This document shows, piece after piece, positions 1-8,991 of a stretch of DNA of 64,000 nt. A program made the position numbers and the translations under genes. The notes below the pieces were generated by a model. The model did not search any database and had not been told where the DNA came from. It worked only from the letters and a program-made list of their open reading frames with translations. Source of the DNA: JADKHC01 sp047600805 (GTDB lineage Bacteria > Verrucomicrobiota > Verrucomicrobiia > Opitutales > Opitutaceae). The stretch is taken from contig JASGKG010000001.1 in assembly GCA_047600805.1 (NCBI GenBank), positions 2,170,001-2,234,000 on the forward strand, in the 5' to 3' direction. Positions within the stretch are counted from its first letter, which is position 1; each line of letters starts with the position of its first letter.

Positions 1-1438
1 GATCCCCCTCGACGCGCTGGCCATTCACAGACCACCCGCGGTATTCCTCGTAAAGCGTGAAGCCGTCGCCGTTCGAAGCTTGGCCCTCGACTTTTTCTTC
101 ATCGTCGCTCGACGAGACGTTCACGACATCGTGCTCCTTGCGCCAAGCCTCCGCGATCCAATCGGCACCGTTCGTTTTCGGCACCCGCACGATATCCTCG
201 CCTCCGCCCTCTCCCTTCATCACACCGACAATTTCACGGCCGTCAGCCAATAAGAACGTGACCATCAACCCGCACTTCCCTCCAAAATCATAGCTGTCGA
301 TTTTTGCCTCGGCAAAGGGCCGTTTCTTTTCGTCGAGACGGGTCTGCGGCGTCGTGAATTTTTGATCTTCGTCGCTAAGCGTTCCAGTAAAGTCTGCCGC
401 GCTCAGCCGCATATCCGGATCGCGATCGTTTGCCGATAATGGCCAGTTCATGCACACGCCAGGTTCCCGCGACGTATCCAGCAGACGAAACCGAGCTTCT
501 TTGACTGCCGGCAAATCTTCCACCCGCCCGCCTTTCGGAAGAAGCGTCGCTCGAGCCACAATATTATTTCCCGGTTTCTTGGGGTTCGATAGCAATCCGA
601 GCGGTCGCCACTTTGCGTAGTCTTCAATCGTGATCTCAACCTCAACGTCGTCGAACTCCGGGTGAAGTATCAAACGGCCAATTTGGCCGCTCTTCCGCGA
701 GGGCCGATCAGGCGAAGACGTATCGATCGCAAGATCTTTCACGATAGTGCTGGGTTTTTCGCTCAGTTCTCCGTCGAAGACGGCACTCTGAATTCGATTG
801 TCCTGCCATACCCGCGTGCCGCTGTACCCGGGCCGATTGCTCTGGCTTACCGAAACAACGGAGTACGAGTCTTTCATAAAACCGGGGGAGGCCAGCTGCC
901 ATTTGCCGGTTTCAAAATCTATCATCAGGTTAAACGCATCCAGCCCGTCGGGCGGTCCGTTAAACTCGCCGTGATTGGTCGAGTGCCCACGATTCGCATC
1001 AGAGGTTCCATCACCGACGTAATCTACGTAACCAGATGCGCGCGCTGAGTTGGCCAAAAACGTGAGCTGGGGAGTGGCCTCCATCGCGGGCATGTTGGCT
1101 TTGTAGAGCGCGATCATTTCCTTCGGGATTCCCGGCGGCAGCTCTGGGGGCAATTCGTTTGGGCGAACGACCGCCATCGTAAAGGAGATATTCACGTATT
1201 CGCGCCAGCGGTCGATCGTATGATCTCCGAAGTCGGGTTCGTCGATCGACGCTTGATAGTCCACCATCAACGTTCCTCGAAAGCGCGTCACCGAGCGCCA
1301 TGCTTTCGCGTTTTCCGCATCTTCAGCACGGAGCTCGGCTTGCCATAGGGAAACGGAGGCCAGCGCAACGAACCAAATCGACATTACGCCATGAGTGATC
1401 CGTAGAAACTGCTGCACAAAAGAAGATAGCTGAAGCAT
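1..1438 (-). CDS. Exported protein of unknown function, C-terminus cut by the window edge
   Basis: An uninterrupted frame of about 479 codons enters from the left edge, so the C-terminus is missing. The N-terminus carries a hydrophobic stretch (SIWFVALASVSLWQ, residues 20-33) followed by a polar segment, so the protein is probably exported. An in-frame ATG at 1384 would put this stretch at a normal signal-peptide position and is an equally good start. The body has no catalytic motif that I can assign. Near the visible end is DGFTLYEEYRGW, a motif I associate with large exported proteins of Verrucomicrobiota and Planctomycetota; that is resemblance only, not function. The SprA-related gene lies 99 bp upstream on the same strand, so the two may be cotranscribed. 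Confidence 0.7.
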   Translation of the reverse strand, partial: MLQLSSFVQQFLRITHGVMSIWFVALASVSLWQAELRAEDAENAKAWRSVTRFRGTLMVDYQASIDEPDFGDHTIDRWREYVNISFTMAVVRPNELPPELPPGIPKEMIALYKANMPAMEATPQLTFLANSARASGYVDYVGDGTSDANRGHSTNHGEFNGPPDGLDAFNLMIDFETGKWQLASPGFMKDSYSVVSVSQSNRPGYSGTRVWQDNRIQSAVFDGELSEKPSTIVKDLAIDTSSPDRPSRKSGQIGRLILHPEFDDVEVEITIEDYAKWRPLGLLSNPKKPGNNIVARATLLPKGGRVEDLPAVKEARFRLLDTSREPGVCMNWPLSANDRDPDMRLSAADFTGTLSDEDQKFTTPQTRLDEKKRPFAEAKIDSYDFGGKCGLMVTFLLADGREIVGVMKGEGGGEDIVRVPKTNGADWIAEAWRKEHDVVNVSSSDDEEKVEGQASNGDGFTLYEEYRGWSVNGQRVEGD

Positions 1439-1537
1439 GCGCTGTCTGGATTGTTGCTGCCCAATGGATGCGGGAACGACGTGTTTTCAAGTCGTCGGCG
1501 AACTTGTCCCCGCCTCATCGCGAAAGGCTCGGCAAAC

Positions 1538-2131
1538 TCAGGCTTTGGCGTTGATCAACGTCCCCGTCGACGCAGGGAGCCGATTGTAGCGAGTCTCGAC
1601 CGAGCGTTTCACCCCGGGCATGCTCTCCAAATCCACTGCTCTCAACTGCGCCCGCGCCTGAGCTTCCATGCGTGAAGCCGCTGCAGCCACAGCAATATCT
1701 TGCGGGGAAGGATCCGCCGGCGCCAGTGCCGCGGCGCGAATGGCTATCATCTTTGCAATGGTTGCAGAGGGATTGCCGGAAATGGGAGAAACATCGACCT
1801 GAACTTCGCCGCCAATGGCATAACGCTTCCCGTCCGGGCCCGTCTGATAGGTATAGCTTGCGCCGCCTGAAACATACGACCCGGCCGCGGCCATGTGAGC
1901 CGCCTCGTGAGCGATAACTTCGCGATCACGCGAACTCAGTTTAGAGATGGTGTCTTGTTCGCCAGTCGAACCCATCGCGTCAACCGAAGCTTCGTTTTCC
2001 GCATCGGGAGATATTTGGACGCTTTCTAGCTCATCGTTGGATGACAAGGCGCCGCCGTCGCGCGGCGCTTGCGCGAGCGATCGCGTGTAATCGAAAAGTC
2101 TGCTGGACGTGATTTTCCGACCGACGACCAT
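1538..2131 (-). CDS. SprA-related putative metalloprotease (CJM1_0395-like)
   Basis: The 197-residue product carries DREVIAHEAAHMAAAG, with a zinc-protease type HEAAH (His75, His79). It is followed by GGASYTYQTGPDGKRYAIGG and a V-D-V-S-P segment. This order is characteristic of the SprA-related family, small proteins annotated as putative metalloproteases. Family membership is clear; proteolytic activity is inferred only from the HExxH motif. I start it at the ATG at 2131. The frame extends to a TTG at 2167, but the added residues look random. There is no signal peptide or membrane segment. The C-terminal third is Ala-rich helix (QDIAVAAAASRMEAQARAQL). Confidence 0.8.
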   Translation of the reverse strand: MVVGRKITSSRLFDYTRSLAQAPRDGGALSSNDELESVQISPDAENEASVDAMGSTGEQDTISKLSSRDREVIAHEAAHMAAAGSYVSGGASYTYQTGPDGKRYAIGGEVQVDVSPISGNPSATIAKMIAIRAAALAPADPSPQDIAVAAAASRMEAQARAQLRAVDLESMPGVKRSVETRYNRLPASTGTLINAKA

Positions 2132-2234
2132 CAGGGGTGACAATACAGGCGCGCCCTCCCCGCGCAAACCTACACGGCCCTGTCCTTGAATTTAGCGGTT
2201 CTATAACCCGCATTTGGGGTCCCGCGGCGTTGAA

Positions 2235-2256
2235 ACCAGGGTTTCTACCCTGGTTC
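2235..2256. repeat. Small inverted repeat in an intergenic stretch
   Basis: The arms AACCAGGG and CCCTGGTT flank a six-base loop in the 5' flank of the SprA-related gene. No T-run follows on either strand, so a terminator is not well supported. It may be an operator or simply a structured leader. Confidence 0.35.
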
Positions 2257-2320
2257 GAAAACGCAGGATTTTTCGCGCGCGTCACGCTATCGAGAGCGCG
2301 ACCCCTACTCTTTATTAAGC

Positions 2321-2503
2321 ATGGCGCGCGAGGAACTGGCGCAAGGGCAGTTGACCTCCGCCCGGCGGTACGCGAAGCGAGCGATGGCCATCAAGAGCGA
2401 CGAAATCAAAGCCCACGAACTGATGGCCGAAGTTGCCCGCCGCGAAGGCTCCGAAAAAGAAGCAAAGCGCTGGATGGAGAAGGTCAGAAAAACGACCTCT
2501 TGA
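2321..2503 (+). CDS. Small TPR-like protein, possibly a gene remnant
   Basis: The 60-residue frame reads as one helix-turn-helix repeat of TPR type (LTSARRYAKRAMAIKSDEIK, then AHELMAEVARREGSEKEAKR). The spacing of Ala, Leu and Tyr is right for a tetratricopeptide hairpin, and the product is strongly basic and charged. The frame stays open for some codons upstream of the ATG. The product may therefore start earlier at a non-ATG codon, or it may be the tail of a decayed longer TPR gene. No partner gene on this strand is adjacent. It could be a chance frame, but the composition is protein-like. Confidence 0.4.
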   Translation: MAREELAQGQLTSARRYAKRAMAIKSDEIKAHELMAEVARREGSEKEAKRWMEKVRKTTS

Positions 2504-2525
2504 TATCTCGAATCGAAGCGCACGC

Positions 2526-4184
2526 TCAACGCGCGGGGTTCCACGCATCATTGCCAGCGAGTATCCCTTCGACGGTGTATTCCTTGGCTTGGTCGTCCGT
2601 AAGTTGACGAGCCCACGAGACTCGTTTCTCAGGCGCGGCTCCCGGACCGGTGTTCTTGTATTCGAAATAGCGAACCGTCTTTTCGCGCTCCGGTTTGCCC
2701 CAGTTATACCAGCCTTCTGGATGAATTTTCGCAGGCAATTCGCAGCGAAGAAACGCCGTCGCGCTGTACTCGCGCCAAGGACGCGCCAGGTAAACGCCTT
2801 TCTCCACTTCCGGCGCGGTCGTCACCCGACAGTCGAGAAATACAAAACCGAATTTGCTCTCTGCTGGGGTGGACACCGCCGTGATGTAGCCATCGGCTTT
2901 GCAGTGAATCTCACAATGGTCGAAAACCGCCGTGCCGCTCGCGTAGATGAAATCGACGTGCCCTTCGATGTAACAATTTTTCAAATACTGCCGGCCCTTG
3001 TCCACGCGCAGCGTATCCTGCCAGCCGAGAAAACGACAATTTTTGAAAACCGCACGATCTGCTTCCACGTACATCGCGAGCGCTTGGATGCGCTCTTCGC
3101 GGGTCGTTGTGTTTTCAAACGTGATATTTTCCGCCGAAAAATTCGACGCCTGAATCAGCACGGTCGCGCTTTCGCGGGTGCTGATTTTACGGCCCTTCGC
3201 GTCGAGAGTGCCCACATTTGTCGCCTGCGTGATCACCGTCGCGGCGAGTTCGTTCGCCTCACCGCGCAGGGCGATGAACGGCTTATCACTGGCTACAAAG
3301 ACATGCTCTTTGTACACGCCCGGCTTGATCAGAATGACAAACGGCTTCGTTCCGTTTGCGGGAGCAGCATCGATCGCTGCCTGTACTGTGGTGTGGGTTC
3401 CCGAACCATCGAATGAGACTACAGCATCGTACTTCGTTTCCTGAGCGGCAACGCTTGTGGCCTTTGGATCTCGCAACAAATCCGGCGCGAGCGCAGGCAC
3501 TGCTTTGCGCAACTCTTCCACGACCAAACGCGCAAACAACATGCTGCCTTTTGCGTCGAGGTGCGTGCCGTCATAAACGCCGCCTTCCTTTTGTGGGCTA
3601 AACGCGTAACAACCTTCGCGGCCGATTTTTTCACAGAGTTCTTTGCTCCTGTCGTGAAGTTCGACCAGCGGTACATTCTTCTCTTTGGCGATTTGCCGCA
3701 CAATTTCAACGCGCGGTGCTAAACTCGAGTCGATCTTGTGGTCATCGCCCTTCACAAACTGCCGCCGCACCAGCGAAGTCACCAGCACGGGCGTGGCCCC
3801 GATCGCTCGCGCTTCGTCAACGTACTGATTCATGTAGCGCCGATACTCGTCGATCTCGGTCGAGCGGTCGGGTTTGCCAGGCTCATCGTTGTGTCCGAAT
3901 TGAATCACATAGTAGTCGGCCTTGAGCTTCAGCGCTTCCGCCCAACGGCCTTCTTTCATAAAGCTCATCGAGCTGCGTCCGCCTTTGGACAAATTGAGGC
4001 ACTCGATCCGATCACCGAGGAATTGCTGAAAGCCGAGGCCCCAGCCCGCGTTGTCGGTCACCGTCGAATCGCCGATCAGTGCGACACGGATTTTGGCGGG
4101 AGCCGACGACGGCGGCACGTCAGCGGCAACAAGCCGAACCGAAATGAGGACACACAGACAGGAGAAAAGAGCCGCGTAACGCAT
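2526..4184 (-). CDS. Bifunctional pectin esterase: CE12-like acetylesterase + CE8 pectinesterase
   Basis: The 552-residue product starts with a signal peptide (ending near VAADVPP). Residues 30-235 form an SGNH hydrolase of the rhamnogalacturonan acetylesterase type: IGDST with nucleophile Ser40, FGHND at 97-100, and the Asp205/His208 pair in YDGTHLD. Residues 250-530 form a CE8 pectin methylesterase. It has the SFDGSGTHTTVQAAIDAAP start, the catalytic pair of GWQD (Asp390) and VDFIYA (Asp411), and the substrate-binding Arg468 in LARPW. The enzyme should strip both acetyl and methyl groups from pectin, probably in the periplasm or outside the cell, and so prepare it for lyases such as the one at 51497. 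All key residues of both domains are present. It is a single-gene unit. Confidence 0.93.
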   Translation of the reverse strand: MRYAALFSCLCVLISVRLVAADVPPSSAPAKIRVALIGDSTVTDNAGWGLGFQQFLGDRIECLNLSKGGRSSMSFMKEGRWAEALKLKADYYVIQFGHNDEPGKPDRSTEIDEYRRYMNQYVDEARAIGATPVLVTSLVRRQFVKGDDHKIDSSLAPRVEIVRQIAKEKNVPLVELHDRSKELCEKIGREGCYAFSPQKEGGVYDGTHLDAKGSMLFARLVVEELRKAVPALAPDLLRDPKATSVAAQETKYDAVVSFDGSGTHTTVQAAIDAAPANGTKPFVILIKPGVYKEHVFVASDKPFIALRGEANELAATVITQATNVGTLDAKGRKISTRESATVLIQASNFSAENITFENTTTREERIQALAMYVEADRAVFKNCRFLGWQDTLRVDKGRQYLKNCYIEGHVDFIYASGTAVFDHCEIHCKADGYITAVSTPAESKFGFVFLDCRVTTAPEVEKGVYLARPWREYSATAFLRCELPAKIHPEGWYNWGKPEREKTVRYFEYKNTGPGAAPEKRVSWARQLTDDQAKEYTVEGILAGNDAWNPAR

Positions 4185-4486
4185 GGAATGGAGTTTGGGC
4201 GGAAAACGAAGGATTCAACACCACAGACGTTCAACTCGTTGAACCGGTGACAACCTAATCGCATGACAAAAATTTTCAGAAGCAGCAAAGACGCTCACCT
4301 CCCGGGCACCGCGATCACTACTCCCCTCCTGTACACTATATCTTCTCGCGCAGTCGCTCTTGATGGGAAAGATCGATATAAGTTCCCAACGCCACAACTT
4401 CGACGCGGCGAAATCCGATCATCTGCATACAACGGCTTTTCCTGACCACCCATCCCGCACCCGAGTGCGGGCTTTTTTACGACGGG
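4185..4486. other. 302-bp stretch without a confident gene; holds an orphan terminator
   Basis: I see no protein that I would defend in this stretch. It contains a perfect intrinsic terminator pointing rightward (4454-4478) with no gene upstream on that strand. A small noncoding transcript or a decayed 5' part of the following metallo-beta-lactamase-fold relic are both possible. Confidence 0.4.
4454..4478 (+). terminator. Intrinsic terminator with no upstream gene
   Basis: The stem CCCGCAC / GTGCGGG with a CCGA loop is followed by C and six T. It is a textbook rho-independent terminator for rightward transcription. It lies inside the open frame leading into the metallo-beta-lactamase-fold relic, and no rightward gene ends before it. 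Confidence 0.55.
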
Positions 4487-5232
4487 ATGCCGAACAAAAA
4501 TGAACCGCTTATCAAGGGCAAAATTCCAAGCCCCTACGCTGCCCTGCTTTTGCGCACACCCACACACACCATTTTGGTGGACACCGGCGGCACCTCCACA
4601 AAAACGAAGCCCTCGCACCTGATGGAAGCCCTCGCGGTGAAAGGCGTAAAACCCGAACAAGTCGACACCGTCATCATCACCCATGCTCATCTTGATCACA
4701 TCGGCGGCACACTCGGGGACGACGGCAACCCGGCCTTTCCAAACGCCAAATGGGTGCTCTTCAAACAAGAGTGTGACTTCTGGACACAGGAAAAGCCAGA
4801 CCTCTCCGCGGTGAATATCGACGACCCCTGCCGAGCTTCATCGACATCGCCCACGCTCAACTCCTCCCACTCAAAGACAGAGTCGAACTGATTAATTCCG
4901 ACAAAGAAGTCCGCCCCGGCGTCACCGCAATCCTCGGCGCCGGCCACACTCCAGGCCACATGATTGTTCAGGTGGAATCAAAGGGACAAAAGCTGCTGTA
5001 TATCTCCGACCTTGTACTGCATCCGATCGGGCTTCTCCACCCGGACTGGTACACAAAGTTCGAGTGCCGCGTTACCGACTCGCAGGCCACCAAACGCCGC
5101 ATCCTCACACGCGCCGCAAACGAAAAGCCGCTCGTCTACGCGATGCACTTTGCGTGGCCGGGCCTCGGTCATATCGAACCCGAGGGCGATCATTGGACCT
5201 GGAAACCACTGAGCCAAACCGGTCCCCAATAA
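4487..5232 (+). pseudogene. Metallo-beta-lactamase-fold hydrolase, frameshifted
   Basis: The first part (4487-about 4830) carries ILVDTGG and the zinc-binding motif ITHAHLDHIGG. The second part continues in the +2 frame as LPSFIDIAHAQLLPL, then GAGHTPGHM and YISDLVLHP, which supplies the remaining metal ligands. The two parts join if one C is added to the run in GACGACCCCTGCC near 4828-4832, giving DDPLPSF. This is a one-base deletion in a short C-run: either a real frameshift or a sequencing error. The 5' end also looks short, since family members usually have some 30 residues before this point. The upstream frame is open only from 4382 and has no ATG. The original role was probably a lactonase-like or general MBL-fold hydrolase. 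Confidence 0.75.
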
Positions 5233-5326
5233 AGTCGTCGGGCAGCTCGCGAATGCGCAGGATCTCACCTGGCACTTCTTCTTTGGCTAAACCTAAATTG
5301 CACTTCGCTCCACGACACCTGTCAGC

Positions 5327-6682
5327 TCAAACGGACGGCATCGGTCTTTTCAGGCGGTCGCGCACCATTTTGATGTGAGCTTTTAGTTCGTAGTACTGAT
5401 CCGCAAAGGACGCTGGCACCTTAAGCCGGTTCACGGCCTCTTCGATCTCGGCGAGCCGGTTCGCCAGTTCGTGTTCGCGCTCCCCTCGCACCTCGCCGAG
5501 CGCTTCTTTTTCGATTTGGAGAAGCCGGCGATAGAAGTAATAAAACCTCATCCGAATCTTCCACTTGTAGGCCGTGGGCAAAAAACGCAGAGCCGGCACC
5601 AAAACCAGCAACACCGGCACAAACGCCACGAGCATCCGGTTGATCATGCTCGCGAGCCAGAATGAACCAATTGTCCGGTACAAAAAGCTGCGGCCCGACT
5701 TGTAATAGCGGAGCGCATCGTCGCTTAGCTTGAACTGGTGCTCAATGGGAGCAGGAAATTCTCCGCGCTTCTGCAACAGGCTCGCCCTGCCGTGCACTTC
5801 GTGCGCCACATCGAGGAGCAAATCCGACAGCGCCGGATGCAGGCCTTTGCGCGCCACCAAGTCCACCGTGAGGCCTACGAGCGGCACGTCCTGGGCGGGA
5901 AGATTTTTGCCAAAGTCTATCGAACCTTCCGGCAACTCGATTTTGCTCAGGTACGGATAACGCCTAACGTAAGCGTCCGCCTGCACGAAGCTGTAGAGCT
6001 GGACATTCGGGGTGCGGATCAACGTGCGCAACGTCTGACTCGAAGCCGAGTCGCCCATCAGAAAAATCGCATCGACCTTTCCCTCCATCAAACCTGCCAT
6101 CGCTTCCTCTGCGTCGATGTCGAGCAAAGTCGTGGGCGCTCCCGTGATGCCGTTCGCCTTGAGCAGAGTGAGAGCGAGTCCTCGCGAGCCGCTGCCCACC
6201 GTGCCCACAGCGAGGCGTTTTCCTTCAAGTTCGGCCAGCCGAGTGATCGGCGTTGAGCTCCGATAAAACACCCACAACGGCTGGTAGGCCACGCTGCCTA
6301 GCGAAATCAGGTTATCATAGTTCTCGCCTTCCGCTGCCGCCGGCCCGCCTTGCACAAACGCGATGTCGACGCCGGAGTCCGCAGATTGAAGCGCCTGAAG
6401 GTTGGCCTGCGATCCGCCCGAAGGGACAATCTGCAGCGTCACTCCGTGCGTGGCCAAAATCTTTTTGTAGGATTCGGCCACGCGTTGCACCGAGCTGCCC
6501 GCGGGACCGCTGGAAAGAGTGACCACCCGCGGCGGAGCGGAGCGCACAAACCAAACCACCGCAAGGAGGCAAATCCCCGCAATAAAACACGCGACCACCG
6601 ACGCTACCGCGGTGCTCAGCCCAAACGTTTCGCTGAGGGCAGTCACCAGCTTGAAACGTTTTTTCGTTTTCGGAGTTTCCAT
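5327..6682 (-). CDS. Membrane-anchored TAXI-family TRAP solute-binding protein, orphan
   Basis: The roughly 450-residue protein has an N-terminal membrane segment (STAVASVVACFIAGICLLAV). A periplasmic TAXI-type binding domain follows, with LSSGPAGSSVQRVAESYKK, IVPSGGSQANL, DIAFVQGG, KRLAVGTVGSGSRG and KVDAIFLMGD. Then come a second membrane segment (MLVAFVPVLLVLVPAL) and a basic coiled-coil tail of about 80 residues. Classic TAXI proteins are free periplasmic receptors feeding a DctM-type permease. This one is tethered, and no TRAP permease gene lies nearby, so it may sense a small acid ligand rather than transport it. I use the ATG at 6682; a TTG at 6718 would add 12 residues. Confidence 0.85.
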   Translation of the reverse strand: METPKTKKRFKLVTALSETFGLSTAVASVVACFIAGICLLAVVWFVRSAPPRVVTLSSGPAGSSVQRVAESYKKILATHGVTLQIVPSGGSQANLQALQSADSGVDIAFVQGGPAAAEGENYDNLISLGSVAYQPLWVFYRSSTPITRLAELEGKRLAVGTVGSGSRGLALTLLKANGITGAPTTLLDIDAEEAMAGLMEGKVDAIFLMGDSASSQTLRTLIRTPNVQLYSFVQADAYVRRYPYLSKIELPEGSIDFGKNLPAQDVPLVGLTVDLVARKGLHPALSDLLLDVAHEVHGRASLLQKRGEFPAPIEHQFKLSDDALRYYKSGRSFLYRTIGSFWLASMINRMLVAFVPVLLVLVPALRFLPTAYKWKIRMRFYYFYRRLLQIEKEALGEVRGEREHELANRLAEIEEAVNRLKVPASFADQYYELKAHIKMVRDRLKRPMPSV

Positions 6683-6781
6683 GGCAAACGATACACGCGA
6701 TCGGCAGCCCCAGAGCAATCGGTTTTCTCGAACTGTGCCAGTTTACCCCGACAAACCGGGCCAAGCCACCGCGCGCTCAAA

Positions 6782-6811
6782 GTGCCTGCAACGAAGCCGC
6801 AGGCACATTTT
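6782..6811. terminator. Hairpin downstream of the metalloprotease gene
   Basis: The arms GTGCCTGC (6782-6789) and GCAGGCAC (6799-6806) enclose a nine-base loop. ATTTTG follows on the + strand and only TTTG on the - strand. It lies in the gap between the end of the leftward metalloprotease gene (6892) and the 5' end of the TAXI gene, so a weak terminator for the metalloprotease transcript fits best. Confidence 0.45.
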
Positions 6812-6891
6812 GTCCGCTTACCACGTTTCTCCGACCTAAAAGGCGCCGGCTTTACGAGATGATGGAACGCCCCTTCTGAAAAGCGTCCGGA

Positions 6892-8991
6892 TTATCTTCG
6901 CCTCAACAGCCGAACCACGCCAACGGCTGCAAGGGCGACCAGGTATTCGAGGCCGCAAGCGCCACCTCCCCCTTGATTGCTTGTGACAGGCGCCGGAGAA
7001 GGGTCCGGAGTCGGAGTAACAACTCCAGGATCCTCACCGGTGACCGTGACGGCGACCGTGTCGCTCGTGACCGAAGAGGAGGTATTGCTCACAACAACAT
7101 AGAACGACCCCGCATCAGCTTTGCGACAAGCGACTTTGGTGTATATCGCTGAGTTGCTGTTGGCGATCTCGACGCCGTTTTTGTACCATTTGTAACTCGT
7201 GACAGTGCCGGACGTGCCCACGGTCAGCGTTAAGTCAGATCCATTGGCGACCGTGGTTGCGACAGGTTGGGTCGTGATTTGTGGCTTCTCAGTCTTCCAC
7301 GCCGAAACAGTCGGTGCCCACTCCTCCAGGGTCTTGGCGCAGTAAGCTGCTCTGGTGTTGCCGATGGGAAGACCGGTCGGATCGCCAGCGTACGTGACCG
7401 CCGCGGAGACGTAGTACGAGGTCGACCAATAGCCCGTCGTCTCGTCATAGGTGAGACGATTGTACGTCGAGTTGCCCACCGTAGTGGGGCCAAGGACGGC
7501 CGTACCGTCGGAATTTTGGATGACAGGTATATAACCAACTTGAATGTACGTGTCGCCGTTGCGGAAGGCGGACTGGCCAGTGACCTTGTACTTATAGGTG
7601 TAATAGTCTGAAGCCGGTCCATGGTTCACGGTGGCGATCGCGTAAGCCGCCGTGCCGGAGCGCCAGACTCCGTAGTAGATATTGGGGTTGGCAAAGAGCG
7701 TACAACGCGACCCCAGGTAACTCATGATATCACCGTAACCAGAGCTTATATACACATCGAAGGTGTTGCTCGGCTTCCACGTGTAACCGTAGTTATATTT
7801 ATTATCACCATCGGCAGCGCTGCTGGCGTTTGCGCGGTCGTGGTTGCAATTGCTGTTATGCGCCAGTTCGTGCGCGACGGTCAGAACGCCATTGCTGCGA
7901 TAAACAACCGAGTTGTTCCAACCGAGCCAAGCGATACCGCCATAGTCGACGGTTTTGGCCGGCCCGGCGTCGACGATAAAACAAACTGAATCGGCGGCAA
8001 ATTCCGTGCGTTTGGCCTCTGCGAGCGTGTAGAGCGACGGGTTGGAATCAGTCGAATCGGACCCAGATGCGTAAGAGATGGCGTGCAGATCGTCGGTAAG
8101 GTGAACCGTCGTTCCATCATAAACCTTGCGTGCCGCGTTGTAATCAGCCGGAGCAGGACAGGAGCCCACCAGGCGCCAGCGGAAGTTGTTCACGCCGCTG
8201 TTGGCCAGCGCGTAATTGCAGGTAGCCAACCAAGCTGCGTAGGTATTCTCGACCTCACCTGGGGTGGAGCCCATCGTCACCTTCAAGTCCGGAAGATAAA
8301 AGAGGCAAATGTCGTGGTAATACACCGTCGTATCCGGCGCGGGCAAATATTCCGTAGCGACAGGGAGCGGTTCGGCATTCAGATCCGGTTCAACGTGTGG
8401 TTGTTTGTCCTCCAGGTGAGCCGTCGCCAAATCGGTTTCATACCGCGCCAGCGCGTACTCGCTGATGGAGCCGCAGGGGTGGCTGTTTTTGATCGTGACG
8501 ATGCGAACTTCACCGCCGCCCAGATGGACCTGATACTCCGGCGCACCCGTAGCCAAAATGACCGCGTCGGCAAAATCCTTCGTTGCCGAAACCACCATGG
8601 AATCGTTGGGAGCAATCCCCTTGCCGATCCAAACTGACCGGCGTGTAGAATGATCCACGATCGCACCGTCGAACCTGTAATCGACCCCGTCAACATGAAA
8701 GACGACGGTGGTCTGACCAAAGGCTTTGCGCCAATCGCTCGGCTTCTCAAGTCCGGGAAACGCCTGCGCCAACGGGATCGTGACCACCTTCGCATCGGTC
8801 GTTTCAACCACCAGCTTTTCGCTCGGAGCAGCAGGCTGCGCGACGTCTCCCGAAGCAATCGGAAGGGCTACGACGCGAACCGCGTCATTTTTTACCGCGA
8901 CCGGCTTAGGTGCCTGTCGCTTAGTTGGGCATAAATACAGTGCGAAGCCGACAACGACGGCTGCTACGCAACACGCGAGTAGTTTTCTCAT
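6892..8991 (-). CDS. Secreted adamalysin-like zinc metalloprotease with Ig-like domain and C-terminal anchor
   Basis: The 699-residue product has a signal peptide (LLACCVAAVVVGFALYLC), a propeptide-like region, and a metzincin catalytic domain with HELAHNSNCNHD at 374-385. His374, His378 and His384 would bind zinc, Glu375 is the base, and Asp385 is the adamalysin hallmark. The usual Gly of HExxHxxGxxH is Asn381. A Met-turn (GDIMSYLG) and FANPNIYYG follow, as in M12-type bacterial proteases. An Ig-like domain (PQITTQPVATTVANG to VAVTVTG) precedes a T-P-x-P linker and the tail GGGGACGLEYLVALAAVGVV-RLLRRR. That tail is a Gly-rich hydrophobic anchor ending in Arg, like those of the GH44 and pectate lyase proteins in this window. 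It probably cleaves extracellular protein. Confidence 0.9.
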   Translation of the reverse strand: MRKLLACCVAAVVVGFALYLCPTKRQAPKPVAVKNDAVRVVALPIASGDVAQPAAPSEKLVVETTDAKVVTIPLAQAFPGLEKPSDWRKAFGQTTVVFHVDGVDYRFDGAIVDHSTRRSVWIGKGIAPNDSMVVSATKDFADAVILATGAPEYQVHLGGGEVRIVTIKNSHPCGSISEYALARYETDLATAHLEDKQPHVEPDLNAEPLPVATEYLPAPDTTVYYHDICLFYLPDLKVTMGSTPGEVENTYAAWLATCNYALANSGVNNFRWRLVGSCPAPADYNAARKVYDGTTVHLTDDLHAISYASGSDSTDSNPSLYTLAEAKRTEFAADSVCFIVDAGPAKTVDYGGIAWLGWNNSVVYRSNGVLTVAHELAHNSNCNHDRANASSAADGDNKYNYGYTWKPSNTFDVYISSGYGDIMSYLGSRCTLFANPNIYYGVWRSGTAAYAIATVNHGPASDYYTYKYKVTGQSAFRNGDTYIQVGYIPVIQNSDGTAVLGPTTVGNSTYNRLTYDETTGYWSTSYYVSAAVTYAGDPTGLPIGNTRAAYCAKTLEEWAPTVSAWKTEKPQITTQPVATTVANGSDLTLTVGTSGTVTSYKWYKNGVEIANSNSAIYTKVACRKADAGSFYVVVSNTSSSVTSDTVAVTVTGEDPGVVTPTPDPSPAPVTSNQGGGGACGLEYLVALAAVGVVRLLRRR

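Noticed and set aside
2433..3416. A 327-codon frame antisense to the pectin esterase gene
   Set aside because: It reads as Arg/Phe/His-rich noise and lies opposite an intact two-domain enzyme.
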